64,000 bases of DNA from Paralithodes platypus (GCA_032716605.1 CM064509.1:50227990-50291989), one strand, 5' to 3'; shown: positions 1 through 10,438, counted from the stretch's first letter. Numbers and translations: made by a program. Notes: generated from the letters alone by a model not told the origin.

Positions 1-1530
1 TTTTTGAATTTCTGGTGTGAAGTTGGGGTTGTGTCTTTTTCTGTTACCTCTTGGAATGTGTTTCTTGTCAGTGTTTTGGATAGTTTTATTGATTATGTGT
101 ACAGCATTGTTGATGTTAGTGATGGGTGTACTGTTTAGAGTTGTGAAGTGTTGGTCTGTCTCATTTGTGAATGCTTCCCAGTTAGCTCTTTTATAATTGG
201 TGTATGTGTGTTTGTGGCTAGCTGGGGTGAGTCTGGTTTTGGTGGTGATAATGATCGGGAGGTGGTCAGAGCCTGAGGTTCTGACCACCCTCCAGGATGT
301 TGTGGGGGCGAGTTCTGGGGAGCAAAAGGTGATGTCTGGAGATGATGGGTTATAGAGGGCTTGGTGAGGAATATGGGTATGTTGATGGATGTCGTTAAGG
401 ATGATGAGGTTATCTGTTTGGTTTTGTAGTACCAGCCCTCTGTCTGTGTCGGGGTTGTCGACAAACCAGGCCGACGTCTTGGCGTTGAAGTCACCACCCA
501 GCATGATGTGTGGGGTGTTTGTGATGTGTTGTAAGTGTGGTCTGTATTCATTTGGTACTGTAGGGGATGTTTGGGGAGGGATGTATGTGTTTATGATGGT
601 TATGTTGGAGTTGTTGCCAGTGCGTATTTTAATTGATTGTATTTCTGTTGTGTTATCATTTGGGGGGAGGAGGGATTTGGTTTGTACACTGGTTACTATG
701 TATGATATTTCTTTGTGTACCAGGGTGATGAGTCCACCGCCCCCGCCGACAGCCCGGTCTTGTCTGATGGTGGTGAAATTATGAAATGTGGGTGTTTTTT
801 GTGTTGTGCGGAGTTTTGTTTCTTGTAAGATGGCAATGTGTATGTTGTGTTGTTTGATGAAGTGTGAGAGTTCGTGTTTCTTTGTGTTAATGCCATCTAT
901 GTTCAATTGGAGAATGTTAATGTTATGTGCACGATGTATGTTGGGTGCTGCTGCACGAGGATGGGGGGGGGGTGGGGGGGGGGGGGAGGGGGGGGGGGGA
1001 GGTGGGGAGGGGTGAGGTGGGGGTGGGGATTGGGGAGCAGGAGATGGGGGTTGGAATGGATTAGGATGGGGTGTGGTGTGTTGAGTTGAGGATGTGGATG
1101 GTATGGGAAGGTTAGGGGGGTTAGGGAGGAGAGGTGGACGGGTTTTAGGGGGGGGAGTGGATGATATGGGAAGGCTAGGTGGGTTGGGGAGGAGAGGTGG
1201 ACGGGTTTTAGGCGAGGGATTTGACTGGGAGAGGGAGGGGCATGAGGAGCAGGTCCAGGTGTTCGTGTAGTGTTTCTTGGAGGCAAGTGTTGTACAGGTG
1301 AAGTGGGTCCAGTTCCTGCATGAATTGCAGAGAACTGAACCCTTAGTGTGGCGACTCGAAGTGATGGGTTTTGAGCAAGTTGGACATATGTATGTGTACG
1401 TGGGTCCTGGGTTGCTCTCACTGTCTCCGGCTAGAAGAAGTCTTCGAGAAATGACAGCTGGAGAGTAATTTCTCGGTGTAGGAAAAACTGTGTGATGTGT
1501 GTGTGTGAGAGGGTTAAGGAGTTTGGCCAT
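1..1530 (-). CDS. Jockey-superfamily LINE polyprotein, 5' part (2A, PHD-like finger, AP endonuclease); runs off the left edge
   Basis: Reading leftward from an ATG at 1528-1530 I find an uninterrupted frame of about 510 codons that leaves the window at position 1. Domains in order: a short leader ending in the 2A-like motif GDSESNPGP (residue 43); a PHD-like finger (about residues 48-97) with CPTC, CNSC, HFTC and CSSC pairs; a proline-rich linker over a long G/C homopolymer; then an AP endonuclease (about 200-420) with ILQETKL, GGDFNAKTSAW and SDHLPI, which carry the expected E, D/N and D/H residues. Reverse transcriptase should follow outside the window, as in the related copy near 58.4-61.9 kb. 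The upstream ATG lies in flanking minisatellite sequence, so the native start is uncertain. Unlike that other copy, this frame has no stop, so the element may be young. The homopolymer could hide an assembly error. Confidence 0.85.
   Translation of the reverse strand, partial: MAKLLNPLTHTHHTVFPTPRNYSPAVISRRLLLAGDSESNPGPTYTYICPTCSKPITSSRHTKGSVLCNSCRNWTHFTCTTLASKKHYTNTWTCSSCPSLSQSNPSPKTRPPLLPNPPSLPISSTPPPKTRPPLLPNPPNLPIPSTSSTQHTTPHPNPFQPPSPAPQSPPPPHPSPPPPPPSPPPPPPPHPRAAAPNIHRAHNINILQLNIDGINTKKHELSHFIKQHNIHIAILQETKLRTTQKTPTFHNFTTIRQDRAVGGGGGLITLVHKEISYIVTSVQTKSLLPPNDNTTEIQSIKIRTGNNSNITIINTYIPPQTSPTVPNEYRPHLQHITNTPHIMLGGDFNAKTSAWFVDNPDTDRGLVLQNQTDNLIILNDIHQHTHIPHQALYNPSSPDITFCSPELAPTTSWRVVRTSGSDHLPIIITTKTRLTPASHKHTYTNYKRANWEAFTNETDQHFTTLNSTPITNINNAVHIINKTIQNTDKKHIPRGNRKRHNPNFTPEIQK
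1402..1440 (-). other. 2A-like ribosome-skipping peptide motif
   Basis: The minus strand encodes LLLAGDSESNPGP in the same frame as the downstream PHD-like finger and endonuclease. The family consensus is D-x-E-x-N-P-G-P, with separation between the last G and P during translation. Here the residue after the first D is S rather than the usual V or I, so activity is uncertain. 2A-like sequences are known near the N terminus of some APE-type non-LTR retrotransposons of invertebrates. Confidence 0.8.
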
Positions 1531-1662
1531 TTGGGTTGTAGCTGTTTCTGAGTGTGGCCATTTTGATCATTTAGGAATGTGGCCATTAAGTAGTGTGGCC
1601 GTTTATGTGTGGCTGTATACAAATGTGGCCATTAAGGAGTGCATACATTTCAGTTGTGACCG
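1513..1662. repeat. Degenerate ~30-bp minisatellite, left part
   Basis: Degenerate copies of a unit of roughly 30 bp built on GTGGCCATTTTGGTTGTGAC and TTAAGGAGT. The same array resumes at 4121 after a block of TTAA-flanked elements. The unit itself contains a TTAA, the target of those elements. Confidence 0.75.
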
Positions 1663-2191
1663 TTAACCTAAGAAGTGCGCATGAGGGGTATGAGACACCA
1701 CACTCCTGTGCTGACGTATTTGAGCTGTTCCCATCACTAACATCGTTATTTTACCATAAATAGCATTAATACTTATCCACATGCGCCTATTATAGGTTGA
1801 TTATAAAGGTATTAACCTGTTACAACAATAAAACAAGTGGAAACAGTGTTTGGATGGTCAAAATCGGTGATACAGGCCATGAGTTACATAATGTATGGCT
1901 GAGGCAACCTGCCTCCCCTCCTCCCCTCCCCTTGTCTGGAGAGACACTGTTACGCAATAGTCTCTCTCTCGCTCTTTCCCACGCTTGGTAACAGTGATGA
2001 CAACGCCCTGCTACCAACTCCTTAATGTTAGCACGAAAATAGACCACAGAATAAGGGAATAACAGGGAAAATAGGTGATAACTGAAGGAGGGGAGGAAAG
2101 TGGGGAAGGAGGGGAGGTGGAGGAGTGATATTTGGCATGGCCCAGGGGCATATATAAAAAAAAAAAAAAAAAATTGTTTTGGGTGTTTTAA
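1663..2191. mobile_element. TTAA-flanked non-autonomous element, family C, copy 1
   Basis: Begins TTAACCTAAGAAGTGCGCATG and ends GGTGTTTTAA after a poly(A) run. The same sequence recurs at 3375-3914 with the same boundaries. Both ends carry TTAA, the piggyBac target signature, but terminal inverted similarity beyond TTAA is weak. Short frames inside are not convincing genes. Confidence 0.6.
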
Positions 2192-2675
2192 CCCTCTATT
2201 GGCAGCCCACAACATAAGTCGAGTTAAATAAATTTGGACTATGTGGCGGCTCACATCATAAGTCGTGTGGCAATTTCAGCACGTAATGTTGCTGAGAGAG
2301 AGAGACAAGTGGTGGCAGGAGAGTAGCGAGCATATGACTGCTCCAGACCACCGCGGCGGGCTTACTGACATGAATCCCACCCTCCTCCACCCTCTCACAC
2401 TCGCTACTTAGTGAAATGTATGGGGAAAGTACCGAATTACATGGTTTTTGCACTCGTGTTGCGCGGTTGTTGCAAGAAAACTAGCGGTCATACAAGGATC
2501 GTTGTGGTGTCATTGGAAAGCTCTGTTTATGCCCTTTCAGGGATAGATACTTGTTTTACGCTCTGGGTCTTATTTAGGCATGAAAATGATCACGTAAACA
2601 GCCCTAGTTTGGCTAAAAACACCCCGCTGGGCGGTACATATAAATAGACCGCCTAGCCCGCCAATCAGGTGTTAA
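2188..2675 (+). mobile_element. TTAA-flanked MITE, family A, copy 1 (piggyBac-like)
   Basis: A 488-bp element starting TTAACCCTCTATTGGCAGCC and ending CAGGTGTTAA. It matches the copies at 17471 (reversed), 40738 and 45040, and more distantly 26265 and 51607. The termini are imperfect inverted repeats next to TTAA. It shares its left TTAA with family C and its right TTAA with family B. There is no transposase frame; it would be mobilised in trans by a piggyBac-type enzyme (inference from the ends). Confidence 0.75.
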
Positions 2676-3348
2676 CCCTTTGGCGCACCTATAGTTTCCA
2701 ATCAAAGTTTTTCCCACTCCCAAAATATATCTCAGCTCACTCAGAGCCAGTTTTGTGCCCGGCGATAATTTGTTTCTGTGACGTTTCTATCAACCAAAAT
2801 ATCCTTGTATTTGGATTAATGAGGTACCATCGGCTTTGTTATTGATTGAACTTGGAGATAAGCAAATAAAAACATAGAATAAATACAAAACAACCACATT
2901 GGGGCACTTCGAAATAAGAATTGTAACAACAAAATTAAATACCTTATCTCCAACTCGCACTAGCTCAAACTTTTGCCCACAACATTTTTGATTTGCATAC
3001 ACATATGGAAGCAGAATTTAATGAGGATTCCACTGGTAACTTCAGAATTACTATAAACCAAATAGTTACTGAGATACACAAATAAACGTGAAAGTATCGA
3101 AAAACAGACTGAGCTGTACTCTGCTCCCTTCCCAGCCAGCCGTGAGTAAACCGTTAAACTGAGGGGGTTGCCAATTGTACCTATTGAACTAGACTTAAAA
3201 CTTAATATCTATGCCAAATATGACGCGCGTCAGACGAAATTTTGGATGGCGAATATTTTTATGTTTATTGACTCTTAAGGAGTCATCGTACACCTAGGAA
3301 AAAAATACCTAATGACTCTGAACGAGTCATCGTGCGCCAAAGGGTTAA
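2672..3348 (+). mobile_element. TTAA-flanked MITE, family B, copy 1 (piggyBac-like, perfect 17-bp termini)
   Basis: A 677-bp element bounded by TTAACCCTTTGGCGCAC (2672-2688) and its exact reverse complement (3332-3348). A second copy in the opposite orientation lies at 61982-62661. The subterminal sequence contains repeats of GACTCGTTCAGAGTC type. No coding capacity is seen. TTAA target plus CCCTTT termini fit the piggyBac superfamily. Confidence 0.85.
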
Positions 3349-3374
3349 AAAATGGATTTTTATTTCCCTTACTC

Positions 3375-3914
3375 TTAACCTCTGAAGTGCGCATGGGGGG
3401 TATGAGACACCTCTGCCTGTGCGCATGTATTTGAGCTGTTTCCATCACTAAAATATTTATTTTACCATAAATAGCATTAATACTTCTCCATATGCGCCTA
3501 TTATAGGTTGATTATAAAGGTATTAACCTGTTACAACAATAAAACAAGTGGAAACAGCGTTTGGATGGTCAAAATCGGCGATTCAGGCCGGGAGTTACAT
3601 AATGTATGGCTGAGGCAACCTCCTTTCCCGCCACTTTTCCCCAAGTTTGGAGAGACACTGTCGATCGATACTCTCTCTCTCTCTCTTGCACTCGCTTGCT
3701 AACAGTGATGACAATGCCCTGCTTGCAACTCGCTAATGTTAGCACGAAAATATACCACAGAATAAGGGAATAACAGGGAAAATAGGTGATAACTGAAGGA
3801 GGGGAGGAAAGTAGGGAAGGAGGGGAGGTAGAGGAGTGATATTTTGCATGGCCCAGGGGCAAAAAAAAAAATAAATAAAAAAAATATAAAAGAAAAAAAA
3901 AATCGGTGTTTTAA
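3375..3914. mobile_element. TTAA-flanked non-autonomous element, family C, copy 2
   Basis: A 540-bp near-copy of 1663-2191, in the same orientation, starting TTAACCTCTGAAGTGCGCATG and ending GGTGTTTTAA. It differs mainly in the length of the internal A-rich run. 3349-3374 is a short spacer. Confidence 0.6.
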
Positions 3915-3932
3915 ATTGATTTTTTCCCCCCC

Positions 3933-4119
3933 AACTCTTAAGAGTCTTCCCGCAGTCCGCCGGGGGAACTCTTAAGAGTCTTCCCGCAGTTCTCGGGTTA
4001 AGAGTCTTCCCGCAGTCCGCCGGGGGAACTCTTAAGAGTCTTCCCGCAGTTCTCGGGTTAAGAGTCTTCCCGCAGTCCGCCGGGGGAACTCTTAAGAGTC
4101 TCCCCGCAGTTCCCGGGTT
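3933..4119. repeat. ~60-bp tandem repeat, about three units
   Basis: Alternating subunits AACTCTTAAGAGTCTTCCCG + CAGTCCGCCGGGGG and CTCTTAAGAGTCTTCCCG + CAGTTCTCGGGTT. Each unit contains the palindrome CTCTTAAGAG. Units are nearly identical, implying recent amplification. Confidence 0.85.
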
Positions 4120-4120
4120 T

Positions 4121-4580
4121 TAAGGAGTGTGGCCGTTTATGAGTGGCATTTTTGGTTGTGATCATTAAGGTGTGTAGGCATATTAGAGTGTGCCCATTTT
4201 GGTTATGGCAATGGTCGTTTAATAGCGTGGTCGTTAAGGAGTGTAGCCATTTTGGTTATGACCGTTAAGGAATGTGGGTTTTTAGGACTGTGGCCTTTAT
4301 GGTTGTGACCGTTAAAGAGTGTAGGCATTTACGAGTGTGGTCATTTTGGTTGTGACTATTAGGATGGTAGCTGTAATGGTTATAGGCATTTAGAACTGTG
4401 GCCATATTGGTTATGGCCATTAAGGAGTGTGACCTTTTTGGTTGTGGTCCTTTAAGAGTGTGGCAATTTTGGTTGTGATCCTTAAGGAGTGTGGCAATTT
4501 TGGTTGTGATCCTTAAGGAGTGTGGCCATGTTGGTTGTAGCCATTAAGGAGTGTGACCTTTTTGGTTGTGACCCTTAAGC
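4121..4580. repeat. Degenerate ~30-bp minisatellite, right part
   Basis: About fifteen degenerate units of TTAAGGAGTGTGGCCATTTT followed by GGTTGTGACC. It continues the array seen at 1513-1662, so the four TTAA elements and the 60-bp repeat sit inside an originally continuous minisatellite. Confidence 0.8.
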
Positions 4581-4670
4581 CCAAACACTCCTTGGAATGG
4601 TGTTCTTGAAAGTATAATTAGCTAGGTGTACAAGCCCCAACAATCCTGACATTGTTGCTATAACTATAAT

Positions 4671-4860
4671 TGCCTAGGGCTCTCTCTCTCTCTCTCTTCT
4701 GTACATGCCCCAACACTCTGGAGAACTGTTACTCTGTCTCTCTGTCTCTCTCTACAAACCCCAACACTCCGGGTAATTTTGTTGCTCTGTCTCTCTCTCT
4801 CCGTAGTGACCCACGCAGCTTAGATGTCTCTCTCTCTCATATGCTCGGTGGGTAGAGGTA
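4671..4860. repeat. CT-rich low-complexity tract
   Basis: Runs of TCTCTCTC and TCTGTCTC interspersed with CCCCAACACTC phrases. The short frame across it is compositional and not a gene. Confidence 0.7.
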
Positions 4861-5339
4861 GGATGGCACAGCAAATATTAGAGTTCCAGTATCACTTTGA
4901 CCTATTAATATTACTCTATTTACATGTGTTAAAACTTTGGTTATATTAAGTTATGGCAGTGAATTAAGTGTGGGATGGAGTAATACTGAAAGCCTAAATC
5001 ATAATTATTATGGGCACATAAGGTGCATGTAAGTATACATTATTTTTTTACTAACTGGGCCAAGGTGAGGCCACACGGGCAATTGCCAAAACCTTTGTCA
5101 ATCTATATCATTGATATTTTAGTAGGTATTGTGAAAGTAGGGCATTTATTATGTCCTCATTAAAAAGTATGTCATTCACAAAAGGATAATTTGAATTAGT
5201 TTTATTATTTGCTATATGTACAGTATAAGTAGGACTTTGTAGACTCTTGTAACTGTAAATAACACCAATTTGTATGAATTTGGTACCAAAACGTTTGAAA
5301 TTACGAGCCGCACCTAACTACGCAAAACTAGTGTTGATT
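4861..5339. other. AT-rich sequence, nothing recognised
   Basis: No coding signature, inverted repeat or RNA gene was recognised in this 480-bp stretch. Confidence 0.5.
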
Positions 5340-5640
5340 ATCCGTGTAGTTTTCAAGATATAGATTGTTAAGTGAATTTGATTTTTTTTCAAGATGGCCA
5401 CCAAAAAAAAGACATGAAGTCAAAGCCTTTCTCCAAAAAAATGTGTGGGGCATTGACCCCACAAACCCACCTTCTGTCATAGTTTGGTCGCAATTCGACA
5501 AGCGGTACCAGAGTTATTGCGTAAAAACCAGTGCACAAGAATAATTTAGAAGAATATATATAAAAAGAAATATAATAATCTGAACGATTTCAATAGGAGT
5601 TCCCCATCGTAGGCTCGAACCCCCAATAATAATCATCTAC
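5340..5640 (-). repeat. Diverged dispersed repeat, family I, copy 1
   Basis: The reverse complement carries TATTATTGGGGGTTCGAGCC, a GGGGAAC arm, then CGCAATAACTCTGGTACCGC. The same order of phrases occurs on the plus strand near 40125-40420. The shared hairpin (GGGGTTC with GAACCCC) and the sentence-like downstream sequence suggest an unclassified old repeat. Confidence 0.45.
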
Positions 5641-6540
5641 TTATATACCGCCCGTTCTCCTCCTTCGGGAATTCGCAAGCAATTTTACATCAGTCTACTA
5701 GAGACTATTACCCAATCTCAATAACAAATATGAATGTGGGAACAAGTACAATGAGTACAATCAGTAGTTAAACAGCAAAGTTAAGAACATTTCAATATTA
5801 TAGTGAAAATGAGAAGGAAACTGTGGTAGTTGTCAAGAAGCTAAATTTTATGCCCGAGTCTTCTACAAGACTGGCTTCCATCAGACTGGCTCCTGAGGAA
5901 AATAGGAGAGGAACCCAACCAACTCAGTTTTCCCTCAATCCCCTCAACAATAAAAAACAAGTCAGTCACCCAACCCCCAGTCAAACTCCTTACCTAACCA
6001 CTGTCACATAACCCCCAGCCAAACACCCCAACTCCCCTCAAGGGTCCATTCAGCTTCCCAAAACTACCTGCCCAACCCACAAACCACAAGGATACAATAA
6101 CCCAACCATTACCAAGTCAGGTGAAGTGGACTCACTTGCCCACACTCCCAAGATCAACAGAATAAGCAAGAAAGTCAAAGTAGATCCAAATACTGGAATT
6201 GTTCGGCAGCTCACCAAACAGAAAATTGGTTAGTGATTCCTGCTGAGTGGATAGTGCTTCCTACCACTCTTCCTGGAAAGCTCCGAGGATTGTGATTCCA
6301 ACCTTGTCGATTAGTAATTCCTACCAAATAATGGTTTGTGATTCCAACCACGGCCCTGCTTCGAGCTTTGTGATACTAAGCTCGCTGGTTTGTCATTCCA
6401 ACTGGGAGGATAGTGATTTCTTCCACACAACCACAACTCTAAGGGTTGTGATTACAACCTTGTCAGGTAGTGATTCCTGCCGAGTCAGTCTTACCAACTG
6501 ATCCACCATTGTTCCCTCTCGTCATCAAAATTTGATATTG
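5641..6540. other. Unassigned sequence with degenerate GTGATTCCAACC repeats; possibly gypsy gag remnant
   Basis: Between about 6215 and 6500 the phrases GTGATTCCAACC and GTGATTCCTACC recur at irregular 25-40 bp spacing. A 62-codon frame (5823-6011) is unrecognised. The stretch lies immediately upstream of gypsy-like polyprotein sequence in the same orientation, so it may be decayed gag or 5' sequence, but no motif proves it. Confidence 0.35.
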
Positions 6541-6949
6541 ATCCAGCGGCCAAAAAAACAAAGCACTAACAGTCTCCCCAAACCACACCCAAACTGTCAC
6601 CCAAAATTGCCTAATTTCCCTCACCGTACTGCTGCCTCAAGTCAATTCCTTGCTTAGTGCCAACATATCCGGTCACCCCATCACTATTCTTAAGGGGTTG
6701 ATTATAGGAGAACTCAAGATATTGAAATATTTTGAAGAGGTCAAATCTCCACACCACAGTAACCCAGCAAATTCCAGAGGTACTCAGCAGCCTCACATGT
6801 CAACAAAAGAAAGACCTGAAATTATTCCTCTTCTCCTTCCAAGATGTATTCGCACAGTCCCATGCCAACATAGGCCATACCGCAGTCCTCAAGCACTTCA
6901 TTCACACTCGGGGACTTCCCATCCACTAACTGTCGTGATTAAAGAATCT
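6541..6949 (+). pseudogene. Ty3/gypsy-like polyprotein relic, segment 1 (protease-RT linker)
   Basis: In the frame of 6732-6929 the sequence reads LKLFLFSFQDVFAQS, then NIGHTAVLKHFIHTRGLPI. This is the conserved stretch just before the reverse transcriptase of gypsy-type elements (FSFQDVFA, then H-x-I-x-T-x-G-x-P-I). The upstream sequence is shifted to another frame. The relic stops where the inverted-repeat element at 6952 begins and resumes at about 13540 in the same orientation. Confidence 0.7.
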
Positions 6950-8674
6950 TAAGGGGGTATCCCACTGTGCGACTTTTCGATGGCGAACGCCCAGCGACAG
7001 AGGGCGACAGGATATTTTTGTCTATGTCCCAAAATTCGCCAAAATTCGTCATATTCGCTCGAATATTCTCCAATTGTCGCCGAAGTCGCACAACGGTCTC
7101 CCTAGCGTCGCCCATGTTCGCCCAGATTCACCCAGATTCGCCGTTAAATTTTTAGCACACCCAAAAAATGGCGGCGAACTGAAAATGTTGGCGAATGTTG
7201 TGGTGACATTCGCCCTTTGTCTCACTTCATTCGCCCTTGGTCGCACTATAGTCGCACAATTCGCACCAATTCGCCCTGATTCGCCAATTTGCAAATGCCA
7301 ATTATTGGCAACGCTGCTTTTTGAGCGAATAGGGCGACAGTAGCGCACCAGTAGCGCGAATGCAGCGAATGTGTTGACGAATTATTGCCAATGCCATACT
7401 AATGACATGAGACATGTGGCGAACTGAGGCGATTGGTGGGTTTTTAAGTGACTGTTGATGTGTCTCTCACTATAGTCTGTTTCTTTTCAACTGACGGTAA
7501 AAAAATGCAAGTTCCCATCAGGATTTCTCAGTGATTTTGAAGATTTTGTAGTGAAATGTGGTGCTAATTATATAAACTTGGACTTAATATGATGCAGAGA
7601 CATGGTTTCATATTTTTCCATTAAGTATCAAGAAATTAGGGATTCAATACCGTCAGATGAAATGAAACTGAGTATACCGTATATACCGGCGTATAAAGAA
7701 ACATTTCTAAGCCTTAAATAAACCCTGCAAAACCATGGGTGGTCTTGTACAAAGAATATAATTTCAATGCAAGTGAATTTGGAGCGCCGAGCTTCATCAG
7801 CTGATTTTCCGAGTGACCAAAATCGCCGAAATACGATCATTTAATCATAAGTACTATATACATAACAGTAGGTTATGTATACTTACCTAATTAATTCTGA
7901 ATAATATTTCATAATAAACTTATATAACACGAGTTATAAGTTCAAACTATGGTTCAAACTAAAAGTCAGTGTACCGGAACCATTACTGAAACACGTGTTG
8001 TGTGTGTTATTGTTGTGTGGCTATGTCGAGTGTGTTTGTGAGGCATAGTTATTTCAAAAGGCCCTGTCTAAGCTGTATTTAAGGAAACGTTCGAATGGGG
8101 CGAACGTCTTAAAATTTCAAAAGGAATGGTGCTAAACATGACGGAGAAAGGGGTTTAGAATAAAATCCTTCAAGTGGAAATCTCCCCTTTAAATCGACAA
8201 ATGATAACTCGAATTACAGGAAACAAACTATCATAATACTGAAAGTGTTAATTTAATAGCTACTTCTACATAACCCTTTGAAAATTAGGACGCATTTTGA
8301 CAGTATATTCTGGCTACCTTTAGAAAATTGTGTCCATCTTAGGAATGATCTGTGGAACTAGAAGGGTAAAGAGTATCTCAATTAACCCTCTGACCTCCAT
8401 CTACACTTCCTAATCTGAATACAATAGTCTTATAATTGCAAGGAAACAAAACATAAATCCATAATTGTATCTTGAGTGGGAATACACCTATTCCATAGAT
8501 GCACAGACCTTATGTAAACGAGATTGTGAACTTCGATTGAAAATATAAAACAAAGTTAATGTTCTCTATAGGACTGTTAATTGTTCAGAATAATTGGTAA
8601 GTGTATCATTGTTGTTCTCCCAAGTATTGTTCAGATATTCCGGGATAAGGCTTGTACACATTGATCCATAGATA

Positions 8675-8845
8675 CACACACACACACACAATGTCCAGCT
8701 TTTCCACATTTCGCCTTTTCACACACACACACACATAAACACTCACTACAGCACGCATACATGCACAGTTGCACACACACTCTACAACACACACACACAC
8801 ACACACAGAATGTCCAGCTTTTCTACATTTCGCCTTTTCCACACA
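8675..8845. repeat. (CA)n-rich tracts with an internal duplication
   Basis: ACACAC runs separated by two copies of AATGTCCAGCTTTTCCACAT-type sequence (8689-8715 and 8808-8840). The duplication may be unequal exchange between CA tracts. Confidence 0.7.
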
Positions 8846-8846
8846 G

Positions 8847-9045
8847 GGAGGTGTGGTGGAGTGGTCTTGCCACTGGCCTGGTAATCCAAAGGTCCCGGGT
8901 TCAAATCCCGATGTATCAATGGGAAGATATTATTGGGATGGAATTTGTGCTGTACCTAGTATCAGTGCATTACCACAAGCCCACCAAAACGTCAATAAAA
9001 TACCCTCATTGTTCCCTGATTAAATAGTACTGTATGAATATTCCC
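8847..9045 (+). mobile_element. tRNA-derived SINE
   Basis: The head contains an A-box-like TGGTGGAGTGG and a perfect B box GGTTCAAATCC spaced as in a tRNA. A non-tRNA body follows with GGGAAGATATTATTGGGATGG. It does not fold into a convincing full tRNA, so I call it a SINE rather than a tRNA gene. It lies inside X1. Confidence 0.65.
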
Positions 9046-9257
9046 ATATTCAAAATATACTACAGGGGTGCAATGCCTGGTGAGTTATCTGCTCAACAGG
9101 TGGCGTTGTGTGTGTGTAAGTGTGAGAGTCCGAGTGTAGGGGGTGAGACAGTGAAGCACGGGAACGGGGTGGCTTCAGAGATCGGGTCGTTTCGGGCCAT
9201 GAGTGAGCACCGTGCCTCATGTGAAGGCAAGATGGCAGGTGCTCGTTGTACTCTACG

Positions 9258-9340
9258 TGCTTCACATGTCTCACTCCCTTGATTGGAACAAGACCTCACG
9301 GGCTCGAGAGGAAGTAAGTTGGAATATAGGCCTAGACAAA
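9258..9340 (+). repeat. Short dispersed repeat, copy 1
   Basis: CATGTCTCACTCCCTTGATT then GGAACAAGACCTCACGGGCT, ending near TTGGAATATAG. The same sequence appears at 10873-10995 inside X2, with extra sequence in the second copy. Confidence 0.6.
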
Positions 9341-9359
9341 AAACAAAAAACAAAAAAAA

Positions 9360-9412
9360 ACATACACACACACACACTACAACACACACACACTACAACA
9401 CACACACACACA
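9360..9412. repeat. (CA)n tract
   Basis: CACACACACACTACAA alternation next to the right inverted-repeat region of X1. Confidence 0.8.
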
Positions 9413-10240
9413 TGGCATTCGCCATAAGTCGCACAACCTCCGCGGTTTTATCTCATTACATCGTCCAACAATCTCCGTGCATTCGCTATTTTCGCCATCA
9501 TCGTTCGCCACATTCGCCATGAATCGCCCTCAATTGTCGCACACCATTCGTCATTTTCGCCAAAAAATTCGCCATATTCGCACTTTGGTCGTACTTCCAT
9601 CGCACTGCAATCGAGGAAATTTGCCTTTTTCGCTTTCATTCGCTTTCATTCGCTTCTGAAAAAACTTATTCGCCGCAAATTTTGGGACATAGAAACAAAA
9701 CACTCGCACGGCATTCGCCATCGAAAAGTCGCACAGTGGGATACCCCCTTTATACAAAGAAAAGAGGAAGAAAGGAAAGTCTAAAGCAGGGATCCCACTG
9801 TGCGACTCGGCGATTGAGAATGAGCTGCGACAGCTTTTTTTTGTCTATGTCCAAAAGTCGCCGTTTTCGGCGCCGAATCAATGTGATTTTGTAAGCAAAT
9901 AAAGCGAAGAACGCAATAGCCGTGCGACAGTTATGCGAGTATCTGCAATAACATCGAATGTGAGGCGACAATAGCGAAAGTCTGAAGACAATTTGACAGC
10001 GATAAAAACGAATTATGCAAAAGGCTTTTTTGACAATTGCGATACCGCTGCAATAATGGTGCGCAATGCAAGACTACTGGTGCAATTAGACTGAAAATGT
10101 TATGCGAACATGTCGAATGATGGACGGTTGTCGCACATACGTTCCCCTGTTAAAAAGGTACACATAGGGAACACACACAGGTTAACATACGGGACCGTAG
10201 ACAGGTAAGCACATATGAACACTCGCACTGTACTCCAATG

Positions 10241-10438
<198 letters not shown>

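Larger units (their letters stand above)
6952..9749. mobile_element. Large non-autonomous inverted-repeat element X1 (TTA target, Harbinger-like guess)
   Basis: Termini AGGGGGTATCCCACTGTGCG (6952) and its reverse complement (ending 9749) match for about 35 bp, then diverge but keep TCTATGTCCCAAAATT on both sides. TTA flanks both ends (6949-6951 and 9750-9752). The outer 350-450 bp at each end are saturated with TTCGCC/GGCGAA motifs, probably binding sites. The interior holds a SINE and (CA)n but no convincing transposase. A 3-bp TTA duplication fits PIF/Harbinger, but superfamily assignment is inference. Confidence 0.7.

Noticed and set aside
903..1421. 172-codon proline-rich minus-strand frame
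   Set aside because: Shifted frame of the LINE leader, PHD-like finger and linker; the real frame runs through the Cys pairs and into the endonuclease.
3933..4119. CRISPR-like array of regular repeats
   Set aside because: Spacers are themselves repeats, the unit is a simple tandem, and the window is eukaryotic.
7049..7348. 99-codon frame in the left end of X1 and similar frames at 9448-9757
   Set aside because: Produced by the GCGAA/TTCGC motif repetition; no domain and present on both strands.
7440..8650. Transposase exons inside X1
   Set aside because: A few open stretches (for example around 7500-7710) show no conserved motif and are broken by stops.
8847..8925. Functional tRNA gene
   Set aside because: Good B box but no convincing acceptor stem or anticodon arm, and a SINE body follows.
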